Shown in pieces: positions 15,897 to 25,101 of a stretch of DNA of 64,000 nt; within the stretch, counting starts at the first letter, position 1; each line of letters begins with the position of its first letter. A program made the position numbers and the translations under genes. This DNA comes from Gracilibacillus lacisalsi DSM 19029 (GTDB taxonomy: Bacteria; Bacillota; Bacilli; Bacillales; Amphibacillaceae), in NCBI RefSeq assembly GCF_000377765.1, contig NZ_KB898676.1, forward strand, positions 24,844-88,843, given 5' to 3'. The notes below the pieces were generated by a model. That model saw nothing but the letters and a program-made list of their open reading frames with translations, did not search any database and had not been told where the DNA came from.

Positions 15897-17036
15897 ATGA
15901 CAAAAACAGTTACTTTAATTGCCACAGCAGCGATGGGATTAGAGGCGGTCGTGGCAAATGAAGTTCGTCAATTAGGGTATGAGGACGTGACGGTTGAGAA
16001 TGGTAAAGTTATCTTTGATGCAGATCACCAAGCGATCGCTCGTTGTAATCTTTGGTTAAGAACAGCAGATCGTGTGAAATTACTGATAGGGGAATTTGAA
16101 GCAAAAACCTATGATGAATTGTTTGAAGGGATTAAAGCGTTACCCTGGGAACAATATATTCCGGAAGATGGGAAGTTCCCTGTGACAGGAAAATCACATA
16201 AATCAACATTGTATAGTGTTCCAGATTGTCAAGCGATTGTTAAAAAAGCAATTGTTGAAAAATTAAAACAGAAACATGGAGTTGCAAACTGGTTAGAAGA
16301 ATCTGGTGCAGAATATAAAATTGAAGCGGCTCTCTTAAAAGACAAAGTAACCGTAACATTAGATACTTCAGGTGCTGGTTTACATAAAAGAGGCTACCGC
16401 ATAGGACAGGGAGACGCACCATTAAAGGAAACGCTTGCTGCAGCATTAGTACAACTAACCAACTGGCGTGTAGATGAACCATTTTATGATTTGTTTTGCG
16501 GTTCGGGAACTATTCCAATTGAAGCAGCATTAATCGGGCAAAATATTGCACCTGGTTTTAACCGATCTTTCGCAGCGGAAGAATGGGAGTTTATCCATTC
16601 AGTTGTTTGGGACAGAGCTTTAGAAGAAGCGGAAGATTTAGCGAATTATGATCAACCACTCGCAATATATGGATCTGATCTTAATCCGAAAATGGTTGAA
16701 ATTGCACGAGATAATGCAATGGAAGCTGGACTTGCTGATTTAGTGCAATGGAAGCAAATGCAGGCGACGGATTTTCACTCCAATGAAATCGGGGGGTATA
16801 TTGTCAGTAACCCGCCATATGGTGAGCGAATTGGTGATAAAAAAGAAGTAGAGGAAATGTATCAGAAGCTTGGTGAAGTATTGAGAAATTATCCGACATG
16901 GAGTATTTACATTCTCACAGCAAACGAAAATTTCGAAGCACTATTCGGCCAAAAAGCTTCTAAGAAACGAAAACTGTTTAATGCGTTTATCAAAACGGAT
17001 TATTTTCAGTATTTTGGAAAGAAAATAAAGAAATAA
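15897..17036 (+). CDS. ypsC: THUMP-domain 23S rRNA guanine methyltransferase-like protein YpsC
   Basis: SAM-dependent RNA methyltransferase of the UPF0020/RlmL family. An N-terminal ferredoxin-like plus THUMP RNA-binding region (about 1-160) is followed by a Rossmann methyltransferase: FYDLFCGSGTIPIEAAL (SAM loop, about 197-213), YGSDLNPKMVEIA (ribose binding), and catalytic NPPYGERIG (about 304-312). 379 residues (B. subtilis 385). The likely target is N2 of a guanine in 23S rRNA, from family knowledge. The gene follows rnpB as in B. subtilis. Confidence 0.93.
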   Translation: MTKTVTLIATAAMGLEAVVANEVRQLGYEDVTVENGKVIFDADHQAIARCNLWLRTADRVKLLIGEFEAKTYDELFEGIKALPWEQYIPEDGKFPVTGKSHKSTLYSVPDCQAIVKKAIVEKLKQKHGVANWLEESGAEYKIEAALLKDKVTVTLDTSGAGLHKRGYRIGQGDAPLKETLAAALVQLTNWRVDEPFYDLFCGSGTIPIEAALIGQNIAPGFNRSFAAEEWEFIHSVVWDRALEEAEDLANYDQPLAIYGSDLNPKMVEIARDNAMEAGLADLVQWKQMQATDFHSNEIGGYIVSNPPYGERIGDKKEVEEMYQKLGEVLRNYPTWSIYILTANENFEALFGQKASKKRKLFNAFIKTDYFQYFGKKIKK

Positions 17037-17105
17037 AAAAGTATACTATCAATGTCAACATTATTCTCTTAATCGGAAGAGTCTGCTGATATACCTAATA
17101 ATACT

Positions 17106-17140
17106 AAACCCGTTTCATGGAATAATTGAAACGGGTTTTT
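17106..17140 (+). terminator. Terminator of ypsC
   Basis: AAACCCGTTTCA pairs with TGAAACGGGTTT (12 bp) with a T run; it could also serve the convergent oxidase operon only weakly because it is about 95 bases away. Confidence 0.8.
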
Positions 17141-17233
17141 GGTTATTCATTCATTTATCACGGTGCTCTTCAAGTTTCAAATAGCACAAGGCAGCTAAGT
17201 GAGGGCAAAAGCCCTACTGAAAATAAACTCACA

Positions 17234-18886
17234 TTATCTTATCAAATTCTCAAAACCTTCTGAACCTGGTGGGGAATGCTGGATGATATCGATAAATGGT
17301 ATAGTATAAGCGAATAAAATTAAGGCAATAGTGATACCAATCCACAATTTCCAATTTTCTAAGTATTGTGGTGTAGGCTCAGCATCTTCAGAAACTTCCG
17401 CAATTGGAAAACTTGCTTTTCCTTTAGGTGCTCCGAAAACCATATAGAAGAAAATATATACCATTAATACTATTCCGATAAATAGTATTGTTCCACCAAT
17501 CGCCTGTGCTAGTTGATAGCCGATCCATGTATCTACTTGTTCAGCACCTGTATAGGTTGAATATGCTGATCTCCTAGGTGCCCCCAATAAACCGGCAATA
17601 TGCATAGATCCGGACATGATAAACATTCCCGCACTCCAAACAATCGTTTGAATGATCCCCAGTGTATTGATTTTCTTCGTTAACTTTCGTCCTGTAAGTG
17701 ATGGAATTAACCAGTAAGAGATTCCGAAGAAGGTGAGAATAACTGTTGTTCCTACAGTAAGATGAAAATGGCCCGTCACCCAAATCGTATTATGAATTAC
17801 TTGGTTCATCTGGTGTGAAGCATTAATAATCCCACCTGTACCTGCAGGAATAAAAGCAAGCATCCCAACAACTGGAGCAAAGAATCGAACATCTTTCCAA
17901 GGTAATGCTTTAATCCATCCAAATAAGCTTGTATAACCTTTACTTCTCCCAGCCATTTCAAATGTAGCGAACATAGAAAATGCTGTTAATAAAGATGGTA
18001 TAATAACCATAAACGTTAACACGACTTGAATGAATTTCCATAATGGATCAATTCCTGGTTCTGTTAACTGATGGTGAAAACCAACAGGAATGGAGAACAT
18101 TAAAAATAATACGAAAGAAAGTCTGGCTAAAGCATCACTAAAAATTTTACCACCAATAATTTTTGGGATAATGGCATACCAGGCCATATATGCTGGTAAC
18201 AACCAGAAATATACTAATGGATGTCCAAAATACCAGAATAGGGTACGGCTGACCAGAACATTTATTGTATCTACCATTCCCAGTGACCATGGGATAAACT
18301 GAATTAATACTGTTGCGGCAACCCCCAATGTTGCGATGAACCACAACAACATATTGATAACAACCATAAAGGCTAAGAGTGGTGATTTCTCACCTTTATG
18401 TGATTTTTTCCAGACTGCTAATTGCCGGAAATTTGTAAAACAAGCAATCCAACTCCCAACTACTACTAAAGCCAAGCCGATATAAAAAGTTGGAAATGCC
18501 TTTAGTGGTGCATAAAAGGTATAAAGTACATTTGCTTTACCAGTAAGAATGGTACTAGCAGTTAGCAGTGTACCAATCAGCATGGTCCAGAATCCAATCC
18601 ATGCACTTAATCGTTGCTTATCCGATAGGCCGACAGTTTTACTCATTAGAGCAAATTGAAAGCCAATGATAAAGAATGTTGTTAAAACGAGTGCAAGAAT
18701 CACACCGTGTGCTGTTAAAATCTGATAATAGCCAATACCAAAAGGTAAATCAAACGATCCAGACCTAACAAAAGTCTGTAACAGCCCCATTAATCCTCCT
18801 ACTAGTAAAGAGATAAAAGCGACATACATATGGGCCATTACTAAACGTGCTTCTTTTTGCGGAATTGGTAAATGTTTTTCCATCAT
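17234..18886 (-). CDS. cbaA: ba3-type cytochrome c oxidase subunit I
   Basis: Catalytic heme-copper subunit of a B-family terminal oxidase, integral membrane, about 13 helices. Visible ligands: the early heme histidine in LTAHGVILA, the CuB histidine with its cross-linked tyrosine in GHPLVYFWLLPAY, the paired CuB histidines in VGFHHQLTEPG, and heme histidines in VTGHFHLTVG. 550 residues from the ATG at 18886, which overlaps the subunit II stop as ATGA behind GGAGGTG, indicating translational coupling. B-type oxidases have high oxygen affinity, suggesting use at low oxygen. Confidence 0.95.
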   Translation of the reverse strand: MMEKHLPIPQKEARLVMAHMYVAFISLLVGGLMGLLQTFVRSGSFDLPFGIGYYQILTAHGVILALVLTTFFIIGFQFALMSKTVGLSDKQRLSAWIGFWTMLIGTLLTASTILTGKANVLYTFYAPLKAFPTFYIGLALVVVGSWIACFTNFRQLAVWKKSHKGEKSPLLAFMVVINMLLWFIATLGVAATVLIQFIPWSLGMVDTINVLVSRTLFWYFGHPLVYFWLLPAYMAWYAIIPKIIGGKIFSDALARLSFVLFLMFSIPVGFHHQLTEPGIDPLWKFIQVVLTFMVIIPSLLTAFSMFATFEMAGRSKGYTSLFGWIKALPWKDVRFFAPVVGMLAFIPAGTGGIINASHQMNQVIHNTIWVTGHFHLTVGTTVILTFFGISYWLIPSLTGRKLTKKINTLGIIQTIVWSAGMFIMSGSMHIAGLLGAPRRSAYSTYTGAEQVDTWIGYQLAQAIGGTILFIGIVLMVYIFFYMVFGAPKGKASFPIAEVSEDAEPTPQYLENWKLWIGITIALILFAYTIPFIDIIQHSPPGSEGFENLIR

Positions 18887-19389
18887 GGTTCGTACACCTC
18901 CACTGTGGCAGCCATATAATGATGACCACTGCCGCAATATTCATTACATAACAATGTATAAGTTCCCGGTTTTTGCATAATAGTTTCCAGCGTACTTATA
19001 TGTCCCGGTTCTACCATCATGTTGACATTTGTTCCAGCAATATGAAATCCATGAACAACATCAGTTGAAGTAGTTTGAAACAATACTTTTGCACCAACTG
19101 GAATTCGAATCGTGTTAACAGCTTTACCGTCTTCGTCTTTCCCTAAATCATAGTAAAAACCAGAAGATAGTACATTTACGATATACTCATTTTCACCAAC
19201 CTGACGTAATCCAAGATTTTCTTCTTTGAAGCTCTCATTTTCCTGTACATTTTTCGGATCAATTGTATCCATATGACTAGGCGGGTGTACCCCTTTATAA
19301 AAAGCTCCTATTGCCAGAATGACTAAAAACAAAATCAGGGATCCAACACCAAAAATTAACCATATTTTCTCATACTTATGAATATGCAT
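18883..19389 (-). CDS. cbaB: ba3-type cytochrome c oxidase subunit II (CuA)
   Basis: Membrane-anchored CuA electron-entry subunit. One N-terminal helix (about 10-30) and an external cupredoxin domain with the CuA ligands in VVHGFHIAGTN and CNEYCGSGHHYM. The usual signature differs from A-type oxidases by having only one helix, fitting the B family. Start is ATG at 19389, right behind GAGGAGG; the reading frame is open further upstream but would include that site. 168 residues. Second gene of the operon between the IIa subunit and subunit I. Confidence 0.94.
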   Translation of the reverse strand: MHIHKYEKIWLIFGVGSLILFLVILAIGAFYKGVHPPSHMDTIDPKNVQENESFKEENLGLRQVGENEYIVNVLSSGFYYDLGKDEDGKAVNTIRIPVGAKVLFQTTSTDVVHGFHIAGTNVNMMVEPGHISTLETIMQKPGTYTLLCNEYCGSGHHYMAATVEVYEP

Positions 19390-19402
19390 CTTCAAAACCT
19401 CC

Positions 19403-19555
19403 TCAACGACTAATAAATATTCCAAAAACAATAAACCAGCTAATTAGAATAAAAGCCCCTAATAATAGAACAGAAATCAATGCTCCTTTTAACGTGTTAT
19501 CTTGTTTTGGATTCACCATTTTTTCTCTTACTGTGTTATCTTGTTCTGGCTTCAT
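19403..19555 (-). CDS. Cytochrome c oxidase subunit IIa (single-helix)
   Basis: Fifty-residue single-span membrane peptide of the ba3 oxidase IIa family. A charged N-terminus contains an internal near-repeat (EQDNTVREK / KQDNTLKGA) and is followed by one helix, LISVLLLGAFILISWFIVFG. ATG at 19555 lies behind AAGGAGG; the open frame upstream to 19618 has no site. Its stop is 14 bases from the subunit II start, so the order is IIa-II-I in one transcript, as in Thermus-like and Bacillaceae ba3 operons. Confidence 0.85.
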   Translation of the reverse strand: MKPEQDNTVREKMVNPKQDNTLKGALISVLLLGAFILISWFIVFGIFISR

Positions 19556-19836
19556 ATATTTGTTCCTCCTTCCCAAGAGACTTTCTATACTATTTATAAT
19601 ACTAAATAAATTCAGCAAAAACGTTGATGTATCAAGGTTTTCACAAAATAGTCACGGGTTGTGGCAACTCAAATCAGCTGTGTTTTATGAACATTTATGT
19701 TAAAAAAGTATGTGTCGATTATGTGAAGATAATAGAAAATAAAGGAATAGAGAAGAGGGTGATTATCCAAATAAAGGAAGGGTGAATGCGTGTCTGAACT
19801 AGTAAACGAAACTCTTTAACTTATATCAATCTATCT

Positions 19837-20232
19837 ATGCATTACTTATTAGAAGTGAAAAGAACACTAGACTTCTCATCTAAAAAAATCTATACTAGCG
19901 ATATAAACAATTTTGTATTCAAGATAAAAAGTTTTTACATGAGTGAGGGATTTCTAGTGAAAGACAGTGAAATATTGGCATATTTCTTAGAAAATTTGTG
20001 GTCGAAAGGATTTAAGTTAACTGATGAAGAAGTTAGCTTCATATATTTTGGGCAAAAATTCACGAATACTTCTGTAGAGCATGTCAAGCTAGCATTATCA
20101 TTTACATTACAGCTACAAATGTCATTTGACAGAAGTTTTTATATCAGTTTACTTGAGTTATTTAGCCGACATAACATTCAAAATAAAAAAGAAGCCATCT
20201 TGCTTTTAACACAAAACGGCTTAATGAAATAG
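19837..20232 (+). CDS. DUF6123-like hypothetical protein
   Basis: Unnamed 131-residue soluble protein; the segment from LENLWSKGFKLTDEEVSFI to QMSFDRSFYISLLELF recalls the Bacillaceae-specific DUF6123 family, which has no known function. Neither ATG 19837 nor the internal ATG at 19939 (MSEGFLVKD, giving 97 residues, nearer the family size) has a good ribosome-binding site, so the start is uncertain. A nine-codon frame with a better site (GTG 19790 region, MSELVNETL) ends just upstream and could be a leader or a remnant of the true start. It converges on the rnhA-like gene, whose stop abuts. Confidence 0.6.
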   Translation: MHYLLEVKRTLDFSSKKIYTSDINNFVFKIKSFYMSEGFLVKDSEILAYFLENLWSKGFKLTDEEVSFIYFGQKFTNTSVEHVKLALSFTLQLQMSFDRSFYISLLELFSRHNIQNKKEAILLLTQNGLMK

Positions 20233-20625
20233 TTAGTTATTCAATTTTAGAGCTTTTCGGGCTAATTCATCTGCGTGCTTATTCTGTTTCTCAGGAATCC
20301 ATTTCATAAAGAAATAGGGAAAAGAACTTGATAAGTGATTAATCTGATTTAAGTATGACTGAAAAACATCTTTTTTTACATAATTTCTTTCGATGGCATC
20401 AACTACTACTTTTGCATCTGATCTACAGGAAATGATCTCATCCGGAAAGCGCTCCTTACATAACTCCAACGCTTTGATAACTGCTATAAATTCTGCTTCA
20501 TGGTTGGAGAATTCTCCAATAAATAGACATTCCTCCAATTGCAATTGTCCAGTTTTGATATAAATGCCAATACCACTTGGACCTGGATTTCCTTGGCTGG
20601 CAGCATCTGTATAGACTTCGATCAT
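20233..20625 (-). CDS. ypdQ: RNase HI-like protein, YpdQ type
   Basis: Ribonuclease H fold protein of 130 residues. The four acidic catalytic positions are present: D in EVYTDAASQGNPG, E in NHEAEF, D in CRSDAKVV, and D in HADELAR. ATG at 20625 follows TTAGGGG by 7 bases; the open frame begins earlier at 20661 but without a site. Adjacent to a ypdP homologue as in B. subtilis. YpdQ of B. subtilis has been reported to lack measurable RNase H activity, so activity here is uncertain even though the acidic residues look intact. Confidence 0.85.
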   Translation of the reverse strand: MIEVYTDAASQGNPGPSGIGIYIKTGQLQLEECLFIGEFSNHEAEFIAVIKALELCKERFPDEIISCRSDAKVVVDAIERNYVKKDVFQSYLNQINHLSSSFPYFFMKWIPEKQNKHADELARKALKLNN

Positions 20626-20647
20626 TATCATACCCCTAACATTTATT

Positions 20648-21334
20648 TCATTTATGTTCAATCTTAGGCTTTATTTTTTTGGCTAGATATAAGAACGGTG
20701 TATCTAGTGCAGATACCACAAATTTAATGATATAAGTTGTAAATAAAATACTAAGCCAAGTATTCCATTCATGGACATCATAAAATGCGATCGAACAGAA
20801 AATAAGTGTGTCAATAAACTGACTGATCATCGTGCTGCCGTTATTGCGGATCCATAGATACTTGTTGGACGGTAATAATTGCTTAATCTTACCATAAATC
20901 CAAACATCAATATATTGACTAACAACATAGGCCAGCATACTTCCAATAGCAATGTTCGGAATCAGTTCAAAGATGGTTTCCAGCGCACCTTGTGCAAAAT
21001 CATCCGCATGTGGGGTAAACCGCAAGACAAATTGCATTACAATTGTCATAATCAGCAGGGAAGAGAACCCCATCCATACAGCTTTTTTCGCCTCTTTCTT
21101 ACCATGATTTTCATTTAATATATCTGTAGCTAAAAATACCGTTCCATACGTGATATTACCAAGTGTAGCTACTAAACCGAGCATCTCTACTGTTTTTAAT
21201 ACTTGAATATTAGCGATTACAGTAGACATTCCGATCCACACAAATAAACCGGCTTTTCCAAACATTCGATACATCAATAATAATAACGCAAAATTAAGAA
21301 TAGCAAATAAAATCCATAATAATTCGTTTGCCAA
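20648..21334 (-). CDS. ypdP: Queuosine precursor transporter, QPTR/YhhQ family (YpdP)
   Basis: Integral membrane transporter of the COG1738 family, which imports queuosine precursors for tRNA modification. 228 residues, six or so helices; family marks are GNITYGTVFLATDILNE, the lysine-rich loop NHGKKEAKKAVW, IPNIAIGSMLAYVVSQYID and WIRNNGSTMISQFIDTLIF. TTG start at 21334 behind AAGGCAGGAATAAATA. It is co-transcribed with the RNase HI-like gene, 22 bases on. No preQ1 riboswitch is apparent upstream. Confidence 0.9.
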   Translation of the reverse strand: MANELLWILFAILNFALLLLMYRMFGKAGLFVWIGMSTVIANIQVLKTVEMLGLVATLGNITYGTVFLATDILNENHGKKEAKKAVWMGFSSLLIMTIVMQFVLRFTPHADDFAQGALETIFELIPNIAIGSMLAYVVSQYIDVWIYGKIKQLLPSNKYLWIRNNGSTMISQFIDTLIFCSIAFYDVHEWNTWLSILFTTYIIKFVVSALDTPFLYLAKKIKPKIEHK

Positions 21335-21408
21335 TATTTATTCCTGCCTTTCTTCATTAAATTCTTTTCAGTCAATAAATAAAATTACCATAGTTTCAGG
21401 ATTTATGT

Positions 21409-21478
21409 AAGAAAAGCGCAAAGCGACCGTTTAGAAACGTAGGACTTAAGGATTAACTGAGATATAGGATCACGGTGA
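21409..21478 (+). repeat. Dispersed repeat, family B, partial copy 2
   Basis: Begins AAGAAAAGCGCAAAGCGACCG and keeps TAGAAACGTAG and ACTGAGATA-AGGATCAC, matching the left half of the element at 15669. The right half is missing. Confidence 0.6.
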
Positions 21479-21505
21479 GTTTACTTTATTTACGAATAAA
21501 TATAA

Positions 21506-21530
21506 AAGGCGATGATTCAATCATCGCCTT
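21506..21530 (-). terminator. Terminator of cspD
   Basis: AAGGCGATGATT pairs with AATCATCGCCTT; on the minus strand TTTT follows. Confidence 0.7.
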
Positions 21531-21542
21531 GTTCATTTTCAT

Positions 21543-21743
21543 TTATTTTTTTTCAACATTAGCAGCTTGTGGGCCTCTTTCACCTTCAACAATTTCAAAA
21601 GATACTTCTTGACCTTCTTCTAGTGTTTTGAAACCTTCTTGTTGAATAGCGGAGTAATGTACAAATACATCATTTCCTTCTTCCAACTGAATAAATCCAT
21701 AGCCTTTCTCTGCGTTAAACCATTTTACTACACCGTTTTCCAT
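21543..21743 (-). CDS. cspD: Cold shock protein, CspA/CspD family
   Basis: Single-stranded nucleic acid chaperone of 66 residues with the two RNA-binding motifs KGYGFIQ and DVFVHYSAI, start [10 protein letters not shown], end [13 protein letters not shown] at 21743 follows TAGGAGGAAAGATAAC; the frame continues open upstream to 21887 but that part is untranslated leader. The long leader (at least 100 bases) is usual for cold-inducible csp genes. Acts in the cytoplasm as an RNA chaperone. Confidence 0.95.
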   Translation of the reverse strand: MENGVVKWFNAEKGYGFIQLEEGNDVFVHYSAIQQEGFKTLEEGQEVSFEIVEGERGPQAANVEKK

Positions 21744-22042
21744 GTTATCTTTCCTCCTAAAACCTTTCACGCAAAAACGTGTTAATACAAACAAGATGGC
21801 GGATAATGAAAAAGGTAGCAACCATAGAAGTATAGGATCACCATTCCATTTACTTCTATAGAAGCTACCTGATAATAATGAACCCAAACATCTTCTTTGC
21901 TTGTTACTACTATAGCTTATTTTACCAAATACGTCAAGATATTCATATGAGATAAATCCTTTGTTTACAAGGAGTAAAACCTTTTCATTTTGAAATGAAC
22001 ATGATATTGTAATAACAGAATTTTAGTGTAGAGGTGTTACGA

Positions 22043-22894
22043 TTGACAATACTAATTGGCTTAACAGGATGGGGAGATCATCCCACACTTTACGATCATG
22101 CAAAGGATAGGCAATATAAATTAACTGCTTACAGTTCACATTTTCCTGTTGTTGAAGTTGACAGCTCTTTTTATGCGATCCAATCTACCGAAAATTATCA
22201 CAAATGGGTGAGTGAAACACCTGAAACGTTTTCTTTTGTTATTAAAGCGTATCAAGGTTTAACAGGTCATGATCGCAAACATTTAACCAATCGTGAAGCA
22301 AAGGAATTGGTGGATGCTTTTATCAGTTCTATTCAACCAGTAATAGCTGCTAACAAATTAAATACGGTATTATTTCAATTTCCACCATGGTTTGACCTAA
22401 AACAACGGAACATAAAGAAAATTAGAAAGATTAAACAATGGATGGGCGATATTCCAATAGCGATTGAATTCAGAAATCGAACTTGGTTTGATGATCATCA
22501 ACCAGAAACATTGGCATTTTTAAAAGACATAGGGGTAACACACGTCATATGTGATGAACCTCAAGCAGGAGAAGGATCTGTCCCGACCGTTTTAGAGACA
22601 ACAAATGACCGCGTATTAATCCGATTCCATGGAAGAAATATTCATGGATGGAATAATCACGGTCAAGAAAATTGGAGGGAGGTTCGCTTTTTATATCGTT
22701 ATAATCAAACAGAATTACAGGAGTGGGTGAAACGCATACATGAATTAAATAAACAAGCAAAAGAAATAACGATATTATTTAATAATAATTCAGGTGGAGA
22801 TGCCGCTGATAATGCTAAACAATTATTGGATTTACTCGATATAACGTATCAAGGATTACATCCTAAACAGATCGACTTTTTTGATTTAATCTAG
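22043..22894 (+). CDS. DUF72 family protein (YunF-like)
   Basis: TIM-barrel-like protein of the DUF72 family, function unknown. Characteristic features: GLTGWGDHP at the N-terminus, FPVVEVDSSFYAIQ, FSFVIKAYQGLTGH, LFQFPPWF, AIEFRNRTWF, and the C-terminal FNNNSGGDAADNAKQLL. Start is TTG at 22043, 6 bases behind GAGGTG; 283 residues. The invariant Trp, Glu, Arg and Asn positions suggest an active site, but no reaction is established. Its 3' end overlaps the convergent cell-wall hydrolase by 9 bases. Confidence 0.9.
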   Translation: MTILIGLTGWGDHPTLYDHAKDRQYKLTAYSSHFPVVEVDSSFYAIQSTENYHKWVSETPETFSFVIKAYQGLTGHDRKHLTNREAKELVDAFISSIQPVIAANKLNTVLFQFPPWFDLKQRNIKKIRKIKQWMGDIPIAIEFRNRTWFDDHQPETLAFLKDIGVTHVICDEPQAGEGSVPTVLETTNDRVLIRFHGRNIHGWNNHGQENWREVRFLYRYNQTELQEWVKRIHELNKQAKEITILFNNNSGGDAADNAKQLLDLLDITYQGLHPKQIDFFDLI

Positions 22895-23956
22895 TATGAC
22901 TCGTTTCGCTCCTAAGTATCTTTCTGACCAATAACTCATACTTAACTCACTAATATCTACACCGTTAGATTCACTGGCATGAATAAATTTATCATCGCCC
23001 AAATAAATACCAGCATGGGATGGACCTGGTTTATATGTTTCAAAAAATACAATATCTCCCACGGACGGTTGTTCAACTTGCTTGGTTGCATTCCATATTT
23101 CACTCACAGTCCGTGGGAGGCTTGCTCCTAGTTGATTAAATACGTACTGTAAATAACCACTGCAGTCAAACCCTGAAGTAGATGTGCCGCCCCACCGGTA
23201 TGGTGTGCCAAGATGATCTTTCGCACTGGAAATGATTTGACTGACGCTTACGGATGATGCAGAAGATGACGTATTTTCTTCCGGTACAGAACCTTCTTGA
23301 TCAGCTGCTTCCGAACCTTGATTAGTCGTGTTGGCTGATTCCGCGGAATCCTGTTCGGTTTGTTCTACTTCCACTGATGCTATTTGTGGCGTTTCAGCTT
23401 TCTCTTCGTGTATCTCTGCTTCAACATGGTGGATTTCCATTCCTGTATCCTGTTTATAAGCTTTTACTGCCTCGTTTGATTTTTCACCATATATACCATC
23501 TATATCCTCGCGATAGTAACCAAAATAAAATAGAGCTTCCTGCACCTCTTTAACATCATCTCCACGATCACCAATAGAAAATATAAGTTCATGTTCTTCT
23601 AATATGTCTTCATAATAAGCTTCTTCCTTGTTTATGATGGTTTTTATAGTATCTTGATCCGCTTTACCACTCTGGTCCATTAAATGATCTTCTTGGAATT
23701 TCTTTAATGCATATTCTGTCAAAACACCAAACTCTCCATCAATAGAAGAATCATAGTACGATAATCTTTGTAATTTATGTTGCAATACCCGAACCGATTC
23801 ATGCTGCATCCCGTATTTCAGCACGTTCGATTGCTCTAATATCTCGTTCTGCATCATAGGATAGGCATCGACATAAAAAGAAAAAGGCTGGCTAAATGCA
23901 AAGCTGTAAGCGACGGAGTGTTTTACTACTCGTGATATTTGATCTTGTAACAACAT
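22886..23956 (-). CDS. NlpC/P60 cell-wall endopeptidase with two peptidoglycan-binding domains
   Basis: Predicted gamma-D-glutamyl-diamino acid endopeptidase. From ATG 23956 (5 bases behind AAGGGGTGG) the 356 residues comprise two PG_binding_1 repeats (about 47-108 and 126-173, each with a G-x-x-xxxV...LQxxL pattern), an acidic low-complexity linker (about 175-235) and a C-terminal NlpC/P60 domain with C265 (FDCSGYL), H314 (SHAGIYLG) and H326 (FIHASE). What is odd: the N-terminus (MLLQDQISRVVKHSVAYSFA) is not a convincing signal peptide, though all domains imply an extracellular or spore-associated role. The frame is open upstream to 24151, but without a ribosome-binding site. Confidence 0.88.
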   Translation of the reverse strand: MLLQDQISRVVKHSVAYSFAFSQPFSFYVDAYPMMQNEILEQSNVLKYGMQHESVRVLQHKLQRLSYYDSSIDGEFGVLTEYALKKFQEDHLMDQSGKADQDTIKTIINKEEAYYEDILEEHELIFSIGDRGDDVKEVQEALFYFGYYREDIDGIYGEKSNEAVKAYKQDTGMEIHHVEAEIHEEKAETPQIASVEVEQTEQDSAESANTTNQGSEAADQEGSVPEENTSSSASSVSVSQIISSAKDHLGTPYRWGGTSTSGFDCSGYLQYVFNQLGASLPRTVSEIWNATKQVEQPSVGDIVFFETYKPGPSHAGIYLGDDKFIHASESNGVDISELSMSYWSERYLGAKRVILD

Positions 23957-24133
23957 AAAACCACCCCTTACGAAATAATTACTTACAGAAAAATTTATGT
24001 TAAAATGGGGAAAATATGATCTTAAGTTAACTTTGTTACGTATTTGTAATAAAGTGAGACTTCCATCAGTAGGATTGACCCTAATATGATGGGTAACGCT
24101 GTAGTAAATGATGGCGAGGAAGGAAGATGAAAG

Positions 24134-25087
24134 ATGTCTATAAGTGAGCAAAACTATTTAGATTTATGCAGAAAAGTACTTGCGGAAGGGACAAAGAAAG
24201 ATGATCGCACCAACACTGGTACGCTATCGATATTTGGGCATCAAATGCGCTTTGACTTACAAGAAGGATTTCCGTTACTAACAACTAAAAAAGTGCCTTT
24301 TCGTTTAATTGTTAGTGAGTTATTGTGGTTTATTAAAGGGGATACGAATATTCGTTACCTTTTAAAGCATAATAACAATATTTGGAACGAATGGGCTTTT
24401 AAAAATTGGGTGGAAAGCGATGAGTACGATGGACCTGATATGACAGATTTTGGTCATCGTTCACTACAGGATTCCGAGTTCAAAAAAACATATGATCAGC
24501 AAATGGACATATTTAAAGCTAACATTTTAGAAGATGATACTTTTGCAAGCAAATTTGGGGATTTAGGCTCGGTATATGGAAAGCAATGGCGAGCTTGGAA
24601 AACGTCACAAACAGAAACAATTGATCAACTAAAAGATGTGATCGAAGCCATTAAACATAATCCATACTCGAGGAGACATATTGTTTCGGCATGGAATCCA
24701 GAAGATGTTCCAAGTATGGCACTACCGCCATGTCACACCCTTTTTCAATTTTATGTAGCAGATGGTAAATTAAGCTGTCAGTTGTATCAACGAAGTGGTG
24801 ATATCTTTTTAGGTGTACCGTTTAATATTGCTAGTTATGCGTTGCTCACCGTATTAGTTGCTAATGAATGTGGCTTAGAGCCAGGGGAATTTATTCATAC
24901 ATTCGGTGATGCACATATTTATGCCAATCATCTTGAACAGGTAAAAACACAATTAGAACGCGAGCCAAGAGCATTACCAACGATTTCTATCAATGAAGGT
25001 GTTTCCCTCTTTGATATCGAACTCGAAGACATTAAGCTAGAAAATTATCAACCACATCCTGCTATAAAAGCACCAGTCGCAGTATAA
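24134..25087 (+). CDS. thyA: Thymidylate synthase ThyA
   Basis: Converts dUMP to dTMP using methylenetetrahydrofolate. 317 residues: the long form with an insertion at about 90-140, as in Lactobacillus casei. Catalytic C200 lies in [13 protein letters not shown]; other marks are DDRTNTGT, phosphate-binding RR ([13 protein letters not shown]), [13 protein letters not shown] and HIYANH. ATG follows GAGGAAGGAAGATGAAAG. The dihydrofolate reductase gene starts 14 bases after its stop, so the folate cycle pair is co-transcribed. Confidence 0.97.
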   Translation: MSISEQNYLDLCRKVLAEGTKKDDRTNTGTLSIFGHQMRFDLQEGFPLLTTKKVPFRLIVSELLWFIKGDTNIRYLLKHNNNIWNEWAFKNWVESDEYDGPDMTDFGHRSLQDSEFKKTYDQQMDIFKANILEDDTFASKFGDLGSVYGKQWRAWKTSQTETIDQLKDVIEAIKHNPYSRRHIVSAWNPEDVPSMALPPCHTLFQFYVADGKLSCQLYQRSGDIFLGVPFNIASYALLTVLVANECGLEPGEFIHTFGDAHIYANHLEQVKTQLEREPRALPTISINEGVSLFDIELEDIKLENYQPHPAIKAPVAV

Positions 25088-25101
25088 AAGGAGGAGCAAA
25101 A

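Noticed and set aside
24001..24151. N-terminal extension of the cell-wall endopeptidase to 24151
   Set aside because: It would overlap the divergent thyA start and has no ribosome-binding site; the site at 23956 is much better.
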